IMG/VR virus record: IMGVR_UViG_3300021365_001482
Span: 1-26,394 of that record
DNA from: a virus
Direction: 5' to 3' (one strand)
Length of the DNA: 26,394 nucleotides
Below are positions 7,149 through 14,816 of the stretch, one piece after another (positions within the stretch are counted from its first letter, which is position 1; each line of letters begins with the position of its first letter). Position numbers and translations under genes: made by a program. The notes beneath the pieces are model-generated. The model was given only the letters and a program-made list of their open reading frames with translations, was not told the origin of the DNA and did not search any database.

Positions 7149-8520
7149 CTTCTTCCCAAGGATCTTTGGGATTACTCCAATCTTTTCCAAAACGCCACAT
7201 AGGCGCTTTTAAGGTTTCAATATCTACTTCATAGAAATCTTCAATAGGTCCTGCATCAATGTCATATTCTACAAAACCTGACCATGCATGTTGAGACACT
7301 ATTAATTGTATTTTATCGTATTTTTCTTTAAGCAATCTTATCAATTGATTCTGTTTGAATACTCGTTGCTTGGTTGGGACAAACGGCACTGTTGGCTCAT
7401 AAGCAAATATGTTACTGATGTTGAAGATAACATTTCGATCATTTTTTGGGTTGATTGTGAATTCATTTAACAAATCGCACTCAACAAATTTAAATTTAAT
7501 TTTATCTTTAATGTGCCAAAGATGTCTAAAAGTTTCAAAATGTTCCGCTACTTCTAATTTAGAATTTAACCAGTCTGGTGTTTTGTGTCTATTACAAGAT
7601 TGTAAAAATTTATGATAATCCCCGCCATCAAATTTTTGTATTGTTTGTTCCATGTAGTACAATGCGTTAGGATTGTAATCATAAAACACAACTTCAGTAC
7701 CTTCGTCATAACCATGTTTTTCCAGATACAATAACCAGTTAAATCCACTGGCAGGTGTTATTAATTGTTTAAGTGTGCCTGTGTGGACAGACTGTAATTC
7801 TTCTGTATTGATTGGGTAAAACAATCTATTCGCACTTTGATTATATTTTTTAAATATCTGTTTACTGTTTTCATTGAAGTCTGTTTCATGTACAGCATAA
7901 TAACATTTTTTACTGGCACGTATTGCTTCATCAAACACTATAATGTTTTCTTTATTGTCCAGTGCAGTTCTAATAATGTTCCATCCATGCCATTTGTGTT
8001 TGTACGTTTTAAGTTCATTGCCGGGTTTTACCCATAAAGGCGTATAATCATCATGGAAATTTTCATCACTCCTGATTGGTTCTGTACTAAAATGTTCTGA
8101 GTTTCGTTCAAGATCACCTATTGTAGGTAATTCTAATTCTTTATGTTTTTTTAAATTGATCACATAACATTGTTCATGAAGTTCATAGTATCCGTCTTTT
8201 CTATCTAACACATGACCGGCTATATAAAAATCTTGTTCAATCAGTTTGTGTAAATGTTTGAAGAATGCACCGCCCTGAAATTCTGTGTCAGGAGTAAACA
8301 CCACAGCATAATCATAATCATCAACCATCTTGGCTATGGTGGCATCTTCAGATATTGAAATCTGTACATCATATCCCATTGTGTTTAAATTTCCAATTTG
8401 GTATTCAGTGATGTTTTGAATTAATTCTTTTGCTGAAACATTTTTAATTGCGTGTAAATTAGTTTCAAGAATAAAAACTATATTGTGTTTTTTATGCTGT
8501 GCATTATAATCGAACGCCAT
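7135..8520 (-). CDS. Two-domain protein: N-terminal GT-A-like region, C-terminal Rossmann/methyltransferase-like region
   Basis: This 461-aa protein has two apparent halves. Residues about 12-125 resemble a GT-A nucleotide-sugar fold: a beta strand 'IVFILET', 'YAVVFTPDTE' with D78-T-E80 in a DxD-like position, then an amphipathic helix and 'FYIAGHVLD'. Residues about 250-430 resemble a class I SAM methyltransferase: 'TPASGF' (255-260) at motif I, 'VVFYDYNP' (277-284) with an acidic residue after strand 2, and 'VIFNISNIFAYEP' (374-386) at motif IV. The C-terminus is acidic (EEDEE). Neither half is textbook, so both calls are inference. AGGAG lies 11 nt before the ATG. It overlaps the upstream oxygenase gene by 17 nt and the downstream radical SAM gene by 14 nt. 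Confidence 0.5.
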   Translation of the reverse strand: MAFDYNAQHKKHNIVFILETNLHAIKNVSAKELIQNITEYQIGNLNTMGYDVQISISEDATIAKMVDDYDYAVVFTPDTEFQGGAFFKHLHKLIEQDFYIAGHVLDRKDGYYELHEQCYVINLKKHKELELPTIGDLERNSEHFSTEPIRSDENFHDDYTPLWVKPGNELKTYKHKWHGWNIIRTALDNKENIIVFDEAIRASKKCYYAVHETDFNENSKQIFKKYNQSANRLFYPINTEELQSVHTGTLKQLITPASGFNWLLYLEKHGYDEGTEVVFYDYNPNALYYMEQTIQKFDGGDYHKFLQSCNRHKTPDWLNSKLEVAEHFETFRHLWHIKDKIKFKFVECDLLNEFTINPKNDRNVIFNISNIFAYEPTVPFVPTKQRVFKQNQLIRLLKEKYDKIQLIVSQHAWSGFVEYDIDAGPIEDFYEVDIETLKAPMWRFGKDWSNPKDPWEEDEEK

Positions 8521-9163
8521 ACTTTTTTATACTCCTATCTAATAATGTGTTAAATTCAGTTCTTTTGTTGCCAATGTGTGCTTGAGCAATCATGTGTATT
8601 CTTTCAACATTGGCGTTGTTTATTACTTGATGATCTTTTAATATATTAAGTAAAAATACTTTGCCATGTCTAAAAGGCACAAGACCGTGATCTTTAATTT
8701 CCATATAACATAGAGCAGGGTGTAAAATAGCAACATTGATAGGAATCAGATATTCGCACAAATCTTCTGGCAATTCATGTCCTGGATTATCATTGTGCCA
8801 ATCAATTCTTCCAGCAGGATCCAATTTCATAAATCTTATTCTACTGTATCTTTCAGCAGGAAATTTATCCCAAAACATTTTTACTGCCGGAGTCTCCTGT
8901 GACAACTGTGTCCATTTGTATGGAGCATTTAACTCATCATCATAACCATATTCTTTTGCCACCTGTGTTTTATCAATCCCCAATCCATGCAGACAACAAC
9001 TGCTCCATCCTTTGTGTGATTCATTCTCTCTGTGAGGCACATAATGTTTGTCCACTTTTGCTAATTCTTTGTCATCAACATACGGATTAAAATCCATATC
9101 TAGTTCCAACCACGGCAGTGTACCGTCTTTGAATTTGTCAAAAACTCTAGTTGCTGTATCCAT
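8504..9163 (-). CDS. 2OG/Fe(II)-dependent oxygenase, aspartyl/asparaginyl beta-hydroxylase-like
   Basis: This 219-aa protein has the complete AspH-type active site. W122-H123-N-D125 supplies the HxD pair, H178 is the distal iron ligand in a 'DHQVINN' motif, and R188 (after 'NANVE') fits the 2OG-binding Arg in the HxVxNxxxxxR signature of the Asp/Asn beta-hydroxylase family (PF05118-like). Such enzymes hydroxylate Asp/Asn or related side chains in peptides and some small molecules. The start is firm: AGGAG six bases before the ATG. It overlaps its upstream methyltransferase and downstream two-domain gene by 17 nt each. It is a clearer family member than the second oxygenase at 476-1153. Confidence 0.82.
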   Translation of the reverse strand: MDTATRVFDKFKDGTLPWLELDMDFNPYVDDKELAKVDKHYVPHRENESHKGWSSCCLHGLGIDKTQVAKEYGYDDELNAPYKWTQLSQETPAVKMFWDKFPAERYSRIRFMKLDPAGRIDWHNDNPGHELPEDLCEYLIPINVAILHPALCYMEIKDHGLVPFRHGKVFLLNILKDHQVINNANVERIHMIAQAHIGNKRTEFNTLLDRSIKKYGVRL

Positions 9164-9764
9164 CTTTTGCTCCTAATATCATAAATCTTTTGTATTTTTC
9201 TGTAACCAACTCGGAAGCAGATGAAACCTGCAATCCGCAATTTTTTTTAAATGATAATAAACTTTCATGACAGTTTACATGCTCTTTGTTATCAAAATAA
9301 TCATTGCTTTGTATTATAACCTGCGTTTGGTTAGGTAATTTTGCAATCCATTTATTGTATTCATCTTGCGTCATGTGTTCACAAGCAGTGTTTATTATCA
9401 CATTATGTTTGTGATAGTTTTTATAATCTAAAATGTTTTCTGTAATTGCTTGGAATTTACCAGACATTTCATAATCTTTGTTCATTGTGTTAGCAATAGA
9501 TTCACATGCAGGGTCTTTGTCTATTGATGTTATTTTTACAATGTCTAATTCGCTGTTGAATAGCAATGTAGATAGCACTCCGTTCCAACCACCACACACA
9601 ACAATATTATATGGCAATCTTTGAAAATACTTCTGCAATGTTTCAATCAACCAAACTTTGCTGTTGATTTGTCCTTTCCAAAAACTTTCAAGAGTGCGAT
9701 ACCTGTCATCAGATTGTCTAATAGCATCCATCCAATACAACACATCTTTAATATTAATTTTCAA
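9147..9764 (-). CDS. Class I SAM-dependent methyltransferase
   Basis: This 205-aa protein starts at a TTG (9764) supported by AGGAG six bases upstream (9771-9775). The Rossmann methyltransferase signature is visible: motif I 'VVCGGWNGVLSTLL' at about 55-68, motif II 'ITSIDKDP' at 78-85 with D82 as the probable ribose ligand, and motif IV 'NVIINTACEH' at 121-130. The target (protein, sugar or small molecule) cannot be told. It lies between a SPASM radical SAM gene (11-nt overlap) and a hydroxylase gene (17-nt overlap), consistent with successive modification of one substrate; that is inference. Confidence 0.75.
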   Translation of the reverse strand: MKINIKDVLYWMDAIRQSDDRYRTLESFWKGQINSKVWLIETLQKYFQRLPYNIVVCGGWNGVLSTLLFNSELDIVKITSIDKDPACESIANTMNKDYEMSGKFQAITENILDYKNYHKHNVIINTACEHMTQDEYNKWIAKLPNQTQVIIQSNDYFDNKEHVNCHESLLSFKKNCGLQVSSASELVTEKYKRFMILGAKDGYSN

Positions 9765-10740
9765 ATTGAGCTCCTAGTTTATCAAAAGATCCACATTGTT
9801 TACCACATTCTTGTAATGGTGAGTGACCCCAAGTTTTTTCAATCTTATCAAAGTATCCATTATCAAATATTTCTTTTAAACTGTTTTTATTTAGGTTAGG
9901 AAATTCTCCAATTCTTGTCATGTAGTCTATTCTGCTTTCTTGCATAGGAGGAATCCATTCCATATCTAACCAACAACAAGGTGAAACATTGCCACAGGCA
10001 CTCACGTACAACTGACTGTTTTTCACTGCTTTACACACAATGGTTGGCGTGGTTTCTTTTTGCGACTGTTCAATTAATGGAATCATGTCATTGCTTTTTT
10101 GTGTAGGTTCTAATTTATGCAAAGGTTTTCCTTGCTCATCTATAACTTGTAAACTATCATTTTTAAATCTAGAAGTGTGTTTTGTAGAAAACATTTTAAA
10201 TCCTAGGTCTTTGCTCATTTGTTCTGCTTCTTCCACTTGATGTTCGTTGTGTTTGAACACCAACATGTGCCATTTAGCAAATCCTCCAGCGGCAATAAAT
10301 GCTTTTGCGTTCTCAATAATTTTATCAAAGTTTGTGGATATTCTATAAAGATGATTGGTGTCTGATAGTCCATCTAAACCAAAAGTAACTTTCACTCTTT
10401 CTTGTGCTAATTTTGTCCACCATTCAGGATCTCTAGCACTGCCATTTGTGTGCATCGCAAGTCTTATAGCGGGATTAGTTGCTCTAAGGTGTTGATATAT
10501 TTCCAGTGTGTCTTTGCTTACAATAGGATCTCCTAAGTTACCACACATAAACATACTGTCTATTTGTTTTATAAAATCTTCAGGAAACCATTTTTTAAAT
10601 GTGTCCAATGTTATTTCATCCAGATGTATGAAAGGATTTAATGGACCTCCTTGTATTCTTCTAGGACACATAGGACATTTGGCTTGACATTTACTCGTAA
10701 TTTCTAAATGAACATCTTTTATGTCTGTAAGTTTATACAT
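9754..10740 (-). CDS. Radical SAM/SPASM domain protein
   Basis: This 328-aa protein has the radical SAM cluster C18-x3-C22-x2-C25 (K-C-Q-A-K-C-P-M-C-P-R). A 'CGNLGDP' segment stands in place of GGEP, as in other SPASM enzymes of the 'GDP' type, and 'MHTNGS' follows. The C-terminal SPASM-like set is C236, C249, C255, C256, C312 and C316, suited to one or two auxiliary 4Fe-4S clusters. SPASM enzymes typically modify ribosomal peptides or proteins; a few act on aminoglycosides or other small molecules. It overlaps the upstream radical SAM gene by 8 nt and the downstream methyltransferase by 11 nt. AAGGAAAG precedes the ATG. Nothing in the sequence fixes the substrate. Confidence 0.9.
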   Translation of the reverse strand: MYKLTDIKDVHLEITSKCQAKCPMCPRRIQGGPLNPFIHLDEITLDTFKKWFPEDFIKQIDSMFMCGNLGDPIVSKDTLEIYQHLRATNPAIRLAMHTNGSARDPEWWTKLAQERVKVTFGLDGLSDTNHLYRISTNFDKIIENAKAFIAAGGFAKWHMLVFKHNEHQVEEAEQMSKDLGFKMFSTKHTSRFKNDSLQVIDEQGKPLHKLEPTQKSNDMIPLIEQSQKETTPTIVCKAVKNSQLYVSACGNVSPCCWLDMEWIPPMQESRIDYMTRIGEFPNLNKNSLKEIFDNGYFDKIEKTWGHSPLQECGKQCGSFDKLGAQFEN

Positions 10741-11821
10741 TTGTTCTTTCCTTTTTAAATAATTTTGATTGCTTACGACTAATTTCCATTATAACTTCTT
10801 CATTTTCTATGGCTTCTAATTTGTCTAACTCCCTTGATTTAGGAATTTTACTATCAGCAGAACTGACGCAAGTTGGTGTGATACACTTGTTAGGATTTTT
10901 AAATAATTGAAATCCTCCATCAATTGTTCCCAACGGTTCATCATGACAACTGTATGCTCTTTTAATTTCACCACCCGGCTCTCTTACAATACAACTTTGA
11001 TATCCTGCATTACAAGTCCAGCCTTTAAACTTATTGAAGCCAAATGCGTTGAACCTTTCTGCTTGATCTAGTTCATAGAAGTTTTCTTTGTGATCCATAA
11101 GTTTTATTTGACCAATTGTTGAACCATCATTTTTCTTTAATGGAAATCCTGTTTTCATTAATTCTATTTGTTCATCACTGTAACCTGTCACAATTTCACT
11201 TGCTGATTCATTGCTTTGTGGTTTTAGTGTAACATTTATTCCTCTATCGTTGAATCTTTTACATCTATCATATAGTTCATCAAACAAGTCTGGAACCATT
11301 ACTTGGTTAATTGTAACATAGACGCCTGCATTTTGCAACATCAAAAGTTTGTCTCCAAAAGTTTGTTCATCTGCAAACTCATGATGATAACTTGCTGTAA
11401 TACTTCTACGCATGAGAGATTCTGTGGCTTTAAGCCAAGTGTTCCACCATTTTATTCCCGGTGAACAATTTGTTGTCATGTGAATACTTTGGTATTTGCT
11501 TCTATCATCTGAAGCATAATGTCCAATTAAAGGTAAAAATCTTTTGTATGCTGTTGGTTCTCCACCTGAAAAACTAAAATGGAAACTGTTAAACCCATTA
11601 CTTCTTGCTTGTGATTTTATTTCATCCATTGTCTTTTTGTAAACGTCTAATGGTCGATGGTCTAATTTTTTAGAATGGGCATAAGGCCAACAGTATGAGC
11701 AATCATAATTACAGAATCTACTCAATATCCAACTCACATTAAACACGTTCTTCCATATCATGGTGCGTTGTCCGAATTGAACAATGTTATCAAATGGTAT
11801 TTTAGTAGTAGGTACTGACAC
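10733..11821 (-). CDS. Radical SAM protein with C-terminal GWxCNxG cysteine domain (copy C)
   Basis: GTG 11821 is chosen because GAGGAG (11829-11834) sits 7 nt upstream; a TTG at 11836 would overlap that Shine-Dalgarno. The 362-aa product has C37-x3-C41-x2-C44 (F-C-N-Y-D-C-S-Y-C), GGEP at 86-89 and 'MTTNCS' where relatives read TNGT. The auxiliary domain has C270 (GWTCNAG), C277, C292, C313 and C318. Unlike copies A and B it lacks the terminal C-x-C pair and has an extra Cys at 277, so its auxiliary cluster is probably ligated differently. About 44 charged, helix-forming residues extend the C-terminus. It is the first radical SAM gene of the minus operon and overlaps the upstream glycosyltransferase by 20 nt. 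Confidence 0.87.
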   Translation of the reverse strand: MSVPTTKIPFDNIVQFGQRTMIWKNVFNVSWILSRFCNYDCSYCWPYAHSKKLDHRPLDVYKKTMDEIKSQARSNGFNSFHFSFSGGEPTAYKRFLPLIGHYASDDRSKYQSIHMTTNCSPGIKWWNTWLKATESLMRRSITASYHHEFADEQTFGDKLLMLQNAGVYVTINQVMVPDLFDELYDRCKRFNDRGINVTLKPQSNESASEIVTGYSDEQIELMKTGFPLKKNDGSTIGQIKLMDHKENFYELDQAERFNAFGFNKFKGWTCNAGYQSCIVREPGGEIKRAYSCHDEPLGTIDGGFQLFKNPNKCITPTCVSSADSKIPKSRELDKLEAIENEEVIMEISRKQSKLFKKERTNV

Positions 11822-12491
11822 TGCAGGTCTCCTCAAAATGTTTTTTTAACCAATCAAAATTATTGATATAATTCAATTTGTCTTTGTTTTCTATGCCAAA
11901 TTTTTTACCAGACTTTGCTCCTTCAATTGCAAAATCACCATAAGGTCTATCTGCACCTTTACTACACCATACATCTAATCTTTGTTCTGTTTCTTTATCC
12001 TCTTGTCTATCGATCACTTTCGAACTTAATTTTACACACTCCCTAAAAGCACTTTTCCAAGCACTGAAAGGATCTGAATTAAATGCTGTGATGTTTGATA
12101 CTTGTTTTATTGCTTTAAAATTTTTAGAAATGCTTGTGGTCATGTCTGTTGTATCTGTGTCTAGTGCTAATGTTAAGTTCTTTGGCAATAGTTTTACTCC
12201 ACCATATCCATACTGTAAATCATTGATCGGATTACGACTCTGCCACACATGAACTGTTTCTAAATTGTATTGATCTACATCATAATCAAAATTAAAATCA
12301 TTTACAATTTGTGCGTCAGCATCAACTACCCAAAACATTTTTGTAACAGATGTTTTTGCGGCTTCAATGTGTGCTTGATGAATACCTTTTACTCCTTGTA
12401 CACGTTGAGCAATAGGGAATCGTTCACACAAAGTTTTATAATTATGATCTGCTAATGCTTCGTTGTAACTTATAAACACAATATCGTACAT
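11802..12491 (-). CDS. GT-A-type glycosyltransferase-like protein (pair 2, short member)
   Basis: This 229-aa protein begins with a 'DIVFISYNE' strand and has the segment 'RVQGVKGIHQAHIEAA' followed by 'FWVVDADA', where D57-A-D59 is a DxD nucleotide-sugar/metal motif. A later segment around 'WKSAFRECVKL' and 'YGDFAIEGAKSG' matches the neighbour at 12491-13399, so the two are paralogues; this copy is about 70 residues shorter at its C-terminal end. Similar GT-A-like proteins occur in T4-like marine phages (from general knowledge). The donor and acceptor are unknown. It is linked by a TAATG one-base overlap to its upstream paralogue and overlaps a radical SAM gene downstream. Confidence 0.65.
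   Translation of the reverse strand: MYDIVFISYNEALADHNYKTLCERFPIAQRVQGVKGIHQAHIEAAKTSVTKMFWVVDADAQIVNDFNFDYDVDQYNLETVHVWQSRNPINDLQYGYGGVKLLPKNLTLALDTDTTDMTTSISKNFKAIKQVSNITAFNSDPFSAWKSAFRECVKLSSKVIDRQEDKETEQRLDVWCSKGADRPYGDFAIEGAKSGKKFGIENKDKLNYINNFDWLKKHFEETCSVSTYY
11829..11834 (-). promoter_or_regulatory. Shine-Dalgarno (GAGGAG) that decides a GTG start
   Basis: GAGGAG lies 7 nt upstream of GTG 11821 and inside the coding end of the preceding glycosyltransferase. It argues for GTG over the in-frame TTG at 11836. Confidence 0.6.
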
Positions 12492-13399
12492 TATAATGTT
12501 TTCCTCATTATTCTTGGAGTATTAAGATAAACCTTTTTAAAAAATTTGCTTTGTTCCACAGTTAATGGTTCAATAGGCAGTTCAATGTCATGTTCGTTAA
12601 TAATCTTTTTGCCTAAGTCAATACTGTCTTTATAAAAATCAACTTTAATGTCATCATGAAGTTCAAACTTCCAATACTTTTCAAAATATCTATATTCATT
12701 TGCCTGACTAAAGTCCCAATCTGTACACATTGTAAGATAACAACCTGTCCTAGCACCATGAATAGCATGAATGCCGTAAGTGTTATCCATGCCCACTGTC
12801 ATCCAGACAAGTAATCGTTGATAATTTTGCCACCATAAGTCTTTTGGTGCTTGTCTAACATTTTTATCCAAACTCATTTTTACACCTTCTCTAAATCCTG
12901 CTCTCCAGGCTTGGTAAGCAGATCCATCTATGTAACTGGTTGAATAGTTATCGTTGAATTGATAGTAATTAGGAAAATGACAAAATTCTATTACATTTTT
13001 ATTGTTACTTCCTTCTAATCCATCATGATTCTCATGTGTTTTCATATTTTTAACAAAGTCCTTGGTCCAACATTTTAAACTGCCATTGCCATATTTTAAA
13101 CCATTTAGATCAATATTGCCGCACCAACTGAATTGATAGGTGTTGTCTACGCCTAACGATTTTAAATCTACTATTACATTAAGAAAGTCTTCATGCACCT
13201 GCGTATCTGCATCCACTGTTATAAATCTTTCTGTGTCAGATATCTCTGCCGCTTTTTTATGTGCTGTGTCAAAGCCTTTTACGCCATGCACACGTTTTGC
13301 CCAAGGGATTTTTCTTTTTAAATCAGCAAAATTTTTTTCAGCATTGGGCTCATCCACACTTAAAAATACAAAATCCATTTCAGATATCTTTAAAATCAT
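12491..13399 (-). CDS. GT-A-type glycosyltransferase-like protein (pair 2, long member)
   Basis: This 302-aa paralogue of the gene downstream has an N-terminal 'DFVFLSVDEPNAE', then 'RVHGVKGFDTAHKKAAE' and 'FITVDADTQ' with D63-A-D65 as the DxD motif. The second shared block is 'AWRAGFREGVKM', and 'YGIHAIHGARTG' aligns with 'YGDFAIEGAKSG' of its neighbour. The C-terminal ~60 residues, with aromatic-rich 'YRYFEKYWKF', are absent from the short member. The start overlaps the upstream stop as ATGA, with GAGGT six bases before it. A role in decorating a virion or host glycan is inferred from the fold. Confidence 0.65.
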   Translation of the reverse strand: MILKISEMDFVFLSVDEPNAEKNFADLKRKIPWAKRVHGVKGFDTAHKKAAEISDTERFITVDADTQVHEDFLNVIVDLKSLGVDNTYQFSWCGNIDLNGLKYGNGSLKCWTKDFVKNMKTHENHDGLEGSNNKNVIEFCHFPNYYQFNDNYSTSYIDGSAYQAWRAGFREGVKMSLDKNVRQAPKDLWWQNYQRLLVWMTVGMDNTYGIHAIHGARTGCYLTMCTDWDFSQANEYRYFEKYWKFELHDDIKVDFYKDSIDLGKKIINEHDIELPIEPLTVEQSKFFKKVYLNTPRIMRKTL

Positions 13400-13992
13400 T
13401 GCGTTACCTCATATGAATAATTGTAAATCTTACGACAAAACAATCTGGGCGTGGCAGTTGAATTATGATCAATCTGCATATTACCATTTGTGCATAGTTC
13501 TGACAAGTCGATATTGAATGAATAATCAAGCACACTGGTGTTATCTGCCGGTGTAGTAAAAAATTTAAACATATTATTTTTTTGTGTTACTGTTTTTTGA
13601 ATCAAGTCTTTTAATTCATCATCGATACTGATATTCCATTTTTTATTTTTTAAGTCTAGCATAAATCTAATACATGAATCTTTATCATTTTTTACTATCT
13701 CATACACTGTTTTGTTTATGTGATCGACTTTTTCTATTTCTGTTTGAGTTTTAGCATTGACAACATACTTAGATTCCACAATATACTCATTATTTTTAAA
13801 TGTAACTTTGTAGTCTGCTAAATGCTTTGATCCTACATGTATTTGATCTGCTAATTCTTTTGTAATTTCTACACTGTGACCTTGTTTTTGAACACTGCAA
13901 CCTAGCACCTCATCAGTTTCCGGATCAAAATGGAAATAAAAATTAACTTTAGGTCGTATTACATCAAATTCTAGTGGAGGTCTTATTTTCAT
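13396..13992 (-). CDS. Protein of unknown function, beta-rich, between two glycosyltransferase pairs
   Basis: This 198-aa product is not recognised. It has no signal peptide or membrane segment. Strand-forming sequences predominate ('VNFYFHF', 'YKVTFKNNEYIV', 'KWNISIDDEL'), with scattered cysteines (C32, C107 and two near the C-terminus). It is held by ATGA overlaps on both sides (13989-13992 and 13396-13399), so it is translated in step with the glycosyltransferases. GGAG lies eight bases before the ATG. It could be a small structural or adhesin-like protein, a glycosyltransferase partner, or the substrate of the surrounding enzymes; nothing in the sequence chooses among these. Confidence 0.55.
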   Translation of the reverse strand: MKIRPPLEFDVIRPKVNFYFHFDPETDEVLGCSVQKQGHSVEITKELADQIHVGSKHLADYKVTFKNNEYIVESKYVVNAKTQTEIEKVDHINKTVYEIVKNDKDSCIRFMLDLKNKKWNISIDDELKDLIQKTVTQKNNMFKFFTTPADNTSVLDYSFNIDLSELCTNGNMQIDHNSTATPRLFCRKIYNYSYEVTQ

Positions 13993-14816
13993 TGTAGATG
14001 CTCCAACACTTGGTCTGTTAAAAAATTATCTTCAACATAATGGAATAATCCAGATTGTTTTATATTACCTACAAATAACTCAGATTGCGAATTGAGATTG
14101 TAATCAAGTTGTTCAGTCCATAAATTCATCTGGCTTTGATAGTTCTGTATTTTAGGTTTCATGTGCGTAAACGTTAAATTGTTATGTTTGCTGAAAACCT
14201 TATGCTGGATTCCTAGTATCTTTATTGCTATGGCAGTGGCAACATCCATACTGCACCAGGATTGTGTTTTATTTTTTGTAAAACGTTTGCTGTACAATTC
14301 ATAATTTGTAACAATGTCTTTTAACAAGTTAAAAAATATTTCATTGTTCTTACATTTTTGAAAATAATGAAATCCACAATACACATTAGGTAATGAATTT
14401 TCAACAAATACTTTTCTATAATAATCACTTGTTACCCAATCATTTCTATAAGTTTTAACTTTATCTGTATAATATAATTCATATTGACTCAATTGTTTCC
14501 ACCAATGATCAATGTTTTGCAACAATAACATATCCACGTCTAACACAATAGATTGATCAAATGGACTTATGTGATATATTTTACACCTATTATTCACTTT
14601 CCAGTCATTGTCTACTGCTAGATCTTCTCCAGGTATATCTTTAATAAAGTTAAAATGTTTTTGATATTCTTTTGGAACATCAATGTCCGTGATTAAACAT
14701 ACCTGTTCATTAGGCATAAATTTTTTAATACTGAGACTACAAGCGACAGCCTGCTTTAGATAATCACAAGCATCGTTCTTCTGTACAAATAATATAAAGC
14801 CTCTATTCAATTTCAT
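13989..14816 (-). CDS. GT8-like GT-A glycosyltransferase (pair 1, second member)
   Basis: This 275-aa protein has the pattern of GT8-like or nucleotide-diphospho-sugar transferases. It has an N-terminal strand and helix ('YLKQAVACSLSIKKFMP'), a second strand 'VCLITD', then 'YHISPFDQSIVLDVDMLLLQNI' with D93-V-D95 as the DxD motif preceded by the conserved 'SPFD' turn. Downstream 'SLPNVYCGFHYFQK' resembles the acceptor-side strand. It shares this architecture with the gene directly upstream (14803-15615), with which it overlaps by 14 nt. No Shine-Dalgarno is evident, so translation probably depends on coupling. Confidence 0.65.
   Translation of the reverse strand: MKLNRGFILFVQKNDACDYLKQAVACSLSIKKFMPNEQVCLITDIDVPKEYQKHFNFIKDIPGEDLAVDNDWKVNNRCKIYHISPFDQSIVLDVDMLLLQNIDHWWKQLSQYELYYTDKVKTYRNDWVTSDYYRKVFVENSLPNVYCGFHYFQKCKNNEIFFNLLKDIVTNYELYSKRFTKNKTQSWCSMDVATAIAIKILGIQHKVFSKHNNLTFTHMKPKIQNYQSQMNLWTEQLDYNLNSQSELFVGNIKQSGLFHYVEDNFLTDQVLEHLQ

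Noticed and set aside
7149-7190. Upstream ATG at 7190 for the minus-strand twitch radical SAM gene
   Set aside because: It would overlap the preceding coding region by 56 nt and adds residues absent from the homologue; ATG 7148 has a purine-rich sequence ahead of it.
1214-11821. Classic RiPP cluster with a small precursor peptide
   Set aside because: The radical SAM set suggests it, but no short leader-core ORF is visible in the small intergenic gaps, and the smallest gene (111 aa) looks like a fibre accessory protein.
11822-11836. TTG start at 11836 for radical SAM copy C
   Set aside because: The TTG overlaps the GAGGAG that serves the GTG at 11821.
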